A stretch of 51,864 nt of DNA from an uncultured bacterium (GTDB lineage Bacteria; Bacillota; Clostridia; Lachnospirales; Lachnospiraceae): the NCBI GenBank assembly GCA_948467735.1, contig CAOKFN010000033.1:1-51864 (forward strand). Direction: 5' to 3'. The position numbers were made by a program, and so were the translations under genes. Positions 51,193 to 51,864 of this stretch are shown piece by piece. Numbering within the stretch: the first letter of the stretch is position 1; the number at the start of each line of letters is the position of its first letter. Below the pieces are notes generated by a model, which made no database searches, had not been told where the DNA came from, and saw only the letters and a program-made list of their open reading frames with translations.

Positions 51193-51864
51193 ATGGAATT
51201 TACAAACAAAACTGCATTTCTTGGCATTGATATCGGTTCCACCACCGTCAAGATTGCAATTCTGGACAAGGGGCACAATATTCTGTTTTCCGATTATGAG
51301 CGCCACTATGCCAATATCCGGGAGACCCTTTCCAAGCTTTTAGACAAAGCATATACACAGCTGGGGAATCTGACCCTGTATCCGATGATCACAGGTTCCG
51401 GCGGCCTCACCCTTGCAGACCATTTGGGCGTACCCTTTACGCAGGAGGTTATCGCCGTTGCCTCCTCTCTGAAACAGCTGGCCCCGAAAACCGACGTGGC
51501 CATCGAGCTGGGCGGGGAAGACGCAAAAATTATCTATTTTGAAGGCGGCAATGTGGAACAGCGCATGAACGGCATCTGCGCCGGGGGCACGGGCTCTTTT
51601 ATCGACCAGATGGCCTCCCTGATCCAGACCGACGCCTCCGGATTAAACGAATACGCAAAAAATTATAAATCCCTATATGCCATCGCGGCCAGATGCGGCG
51701 TTTTCGCAAAGACGGACATCCAGCCCCTGATCAATGAGGGCGCCACCAAGGAAGACCTTGCGGCCTCGATTTTTCAGGCGGTGGTAAACCAGACCATTTC
51801 CGGGCTGGCCTGCGGCAAGCCCATCCGGGGACATGTGGCCTTTCTGGGCGGCCCCCTGCACTTC
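51193..51864 (+). CDS. BadF/BadG/HgdC-type 2-hydroxyacyl-CoA dehydratase activator-like ATPase (3' end outside window)
   Basis: The 224 visible codons show an ASKHA-fold ATPase: phosphate-1 loop GIDIGSTTVKIAI, then ELGGEDAKI, the ICAGGTGSF segment with the first likely iron-sulfur Cys, and the second in AARCGVFAKTDI. The two cysteines bind a [4Fe-4S] cluster between subunits in HgdC. Such activators drive ATP-dependent single-electron transfer to 2-hydroxyacyl-CoA dehydratases. In Lachnospiraceae this opening often belongs to a much longer multi-domain protein, and nothing here marks an end. AAGGAG lies six bases before the ATG. Confidence 0.9.
   Translation, partial: MEFTNKTAFLGIDIGSTTVKIAILDKGHNILFSDYERHYANIRETLSKLLDKAYTQLGNLTLYPMITGSGGLTLADHLGVPFTQEVIAVASSLKQLAPKTDVAIELGGEDAKIIYFEGGNVEQRMNGICAGGTGSFIDQMASLIQTDASGLNEYAKNYKSLYAIAARCGVFAKTDIQPLINEGATKEDLAASIFQAVVNQTISGLACGKPIRGHVAFLGGPLHF

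Overview
The window looks like a chromosomal segment from a low-to-mid GC anaerobic member of the Lachnospiraceae (Clostridia). Pointers are the gap, pgk and tpiA genes in that order, the era / yqzL-like / recO / glyS neighbourhood, an HgdC-type (BadF/BadG) 2-hydroxyacyl-CoA dehydratase activator-like gene, strong AGGAGG-type ribosome sites, lipoprotein signals with a Cys lipobox, a DUF4349 lipoprotein and Rpn-type nuclease genes. I saw no rRNA, tRNA, CRISPR array, prophage or intact insertion sequence. Most genes lie on the minus strand.

Layout. 1-5.7 kb: a C39-like cysteine peptidase cut by the window edge, a very large family-2 glycosidase carrying an in-frame 24-bp minisatellite, and an unknown protein behind a perfect consensus promoter. 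6.1-7.9 kb: a membrane-anchored AraC regulator on the plus strand. 8.1-14.3 kb: two ABC exporter half-transporters, each with an N-terminal extension and a zinc ribbon, enclosing a DUF1854 gene, a duplicated stand-alone copy of one extension, a 32-bp repeat array and a strongly folded spacer. 14.3-22.1 kb: a five-gene MacAB/LolCDE-like operon (two adaptor lipoproteins, one large permease, two ATPases, one with an AbrB-like tail). 22.4-27.6 kb: a GNAT acetyltransferase, then tpiA, pgk and gap, whose spacers are inflated by tandem repeats.

28.2-31.5 kb: a mixed accessory stretch with a HAD hydrolase, a frameshifted P-loop kinase-like gene, a HisJ-type PHP phosphatase, an orphan RelB-like antitoxin with an internal deletion and an adenylate-kinase-like protein. 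31.5-38.4 kb: an Rpn remnant, a 26-bp perfect inverted repeat, a Uma2-like protein and a chaperone cluster (a J-like TPR protein, HscC and a SMI1/KNR4 protein). 38.5-42.5 kb: glyS, a lipoprotein, recO, a yqzL-like gene and era. 42.8-51.9 kb: an Rpn nuclease, the DUF4349 lipoprotein with a Gln-rich hexapeptide tail, an M16C peptidase, an unknown protein, a sigma-70-like protein that lacks the promoter-reading regions, a rhomboid-fold protein with a zinc ribbon, and the 5' part of the dehydratase-activator gene.

Two themes stand out. Short tandem repeats have spread both between genes (pgk-tpiA, gap-pgk, the DUF1854 spacer) and in frame inside proteins (the glycosidase, the J/TPR protein, the DUF4349 lipoprotein). 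Two clusters may be poorly characterised systems: the ABC exporter/DUF1854 locus and the J/TPR-HscC-SMI1 chaperone locus. All assignments come from reading the sequence by eye; no database search was run.
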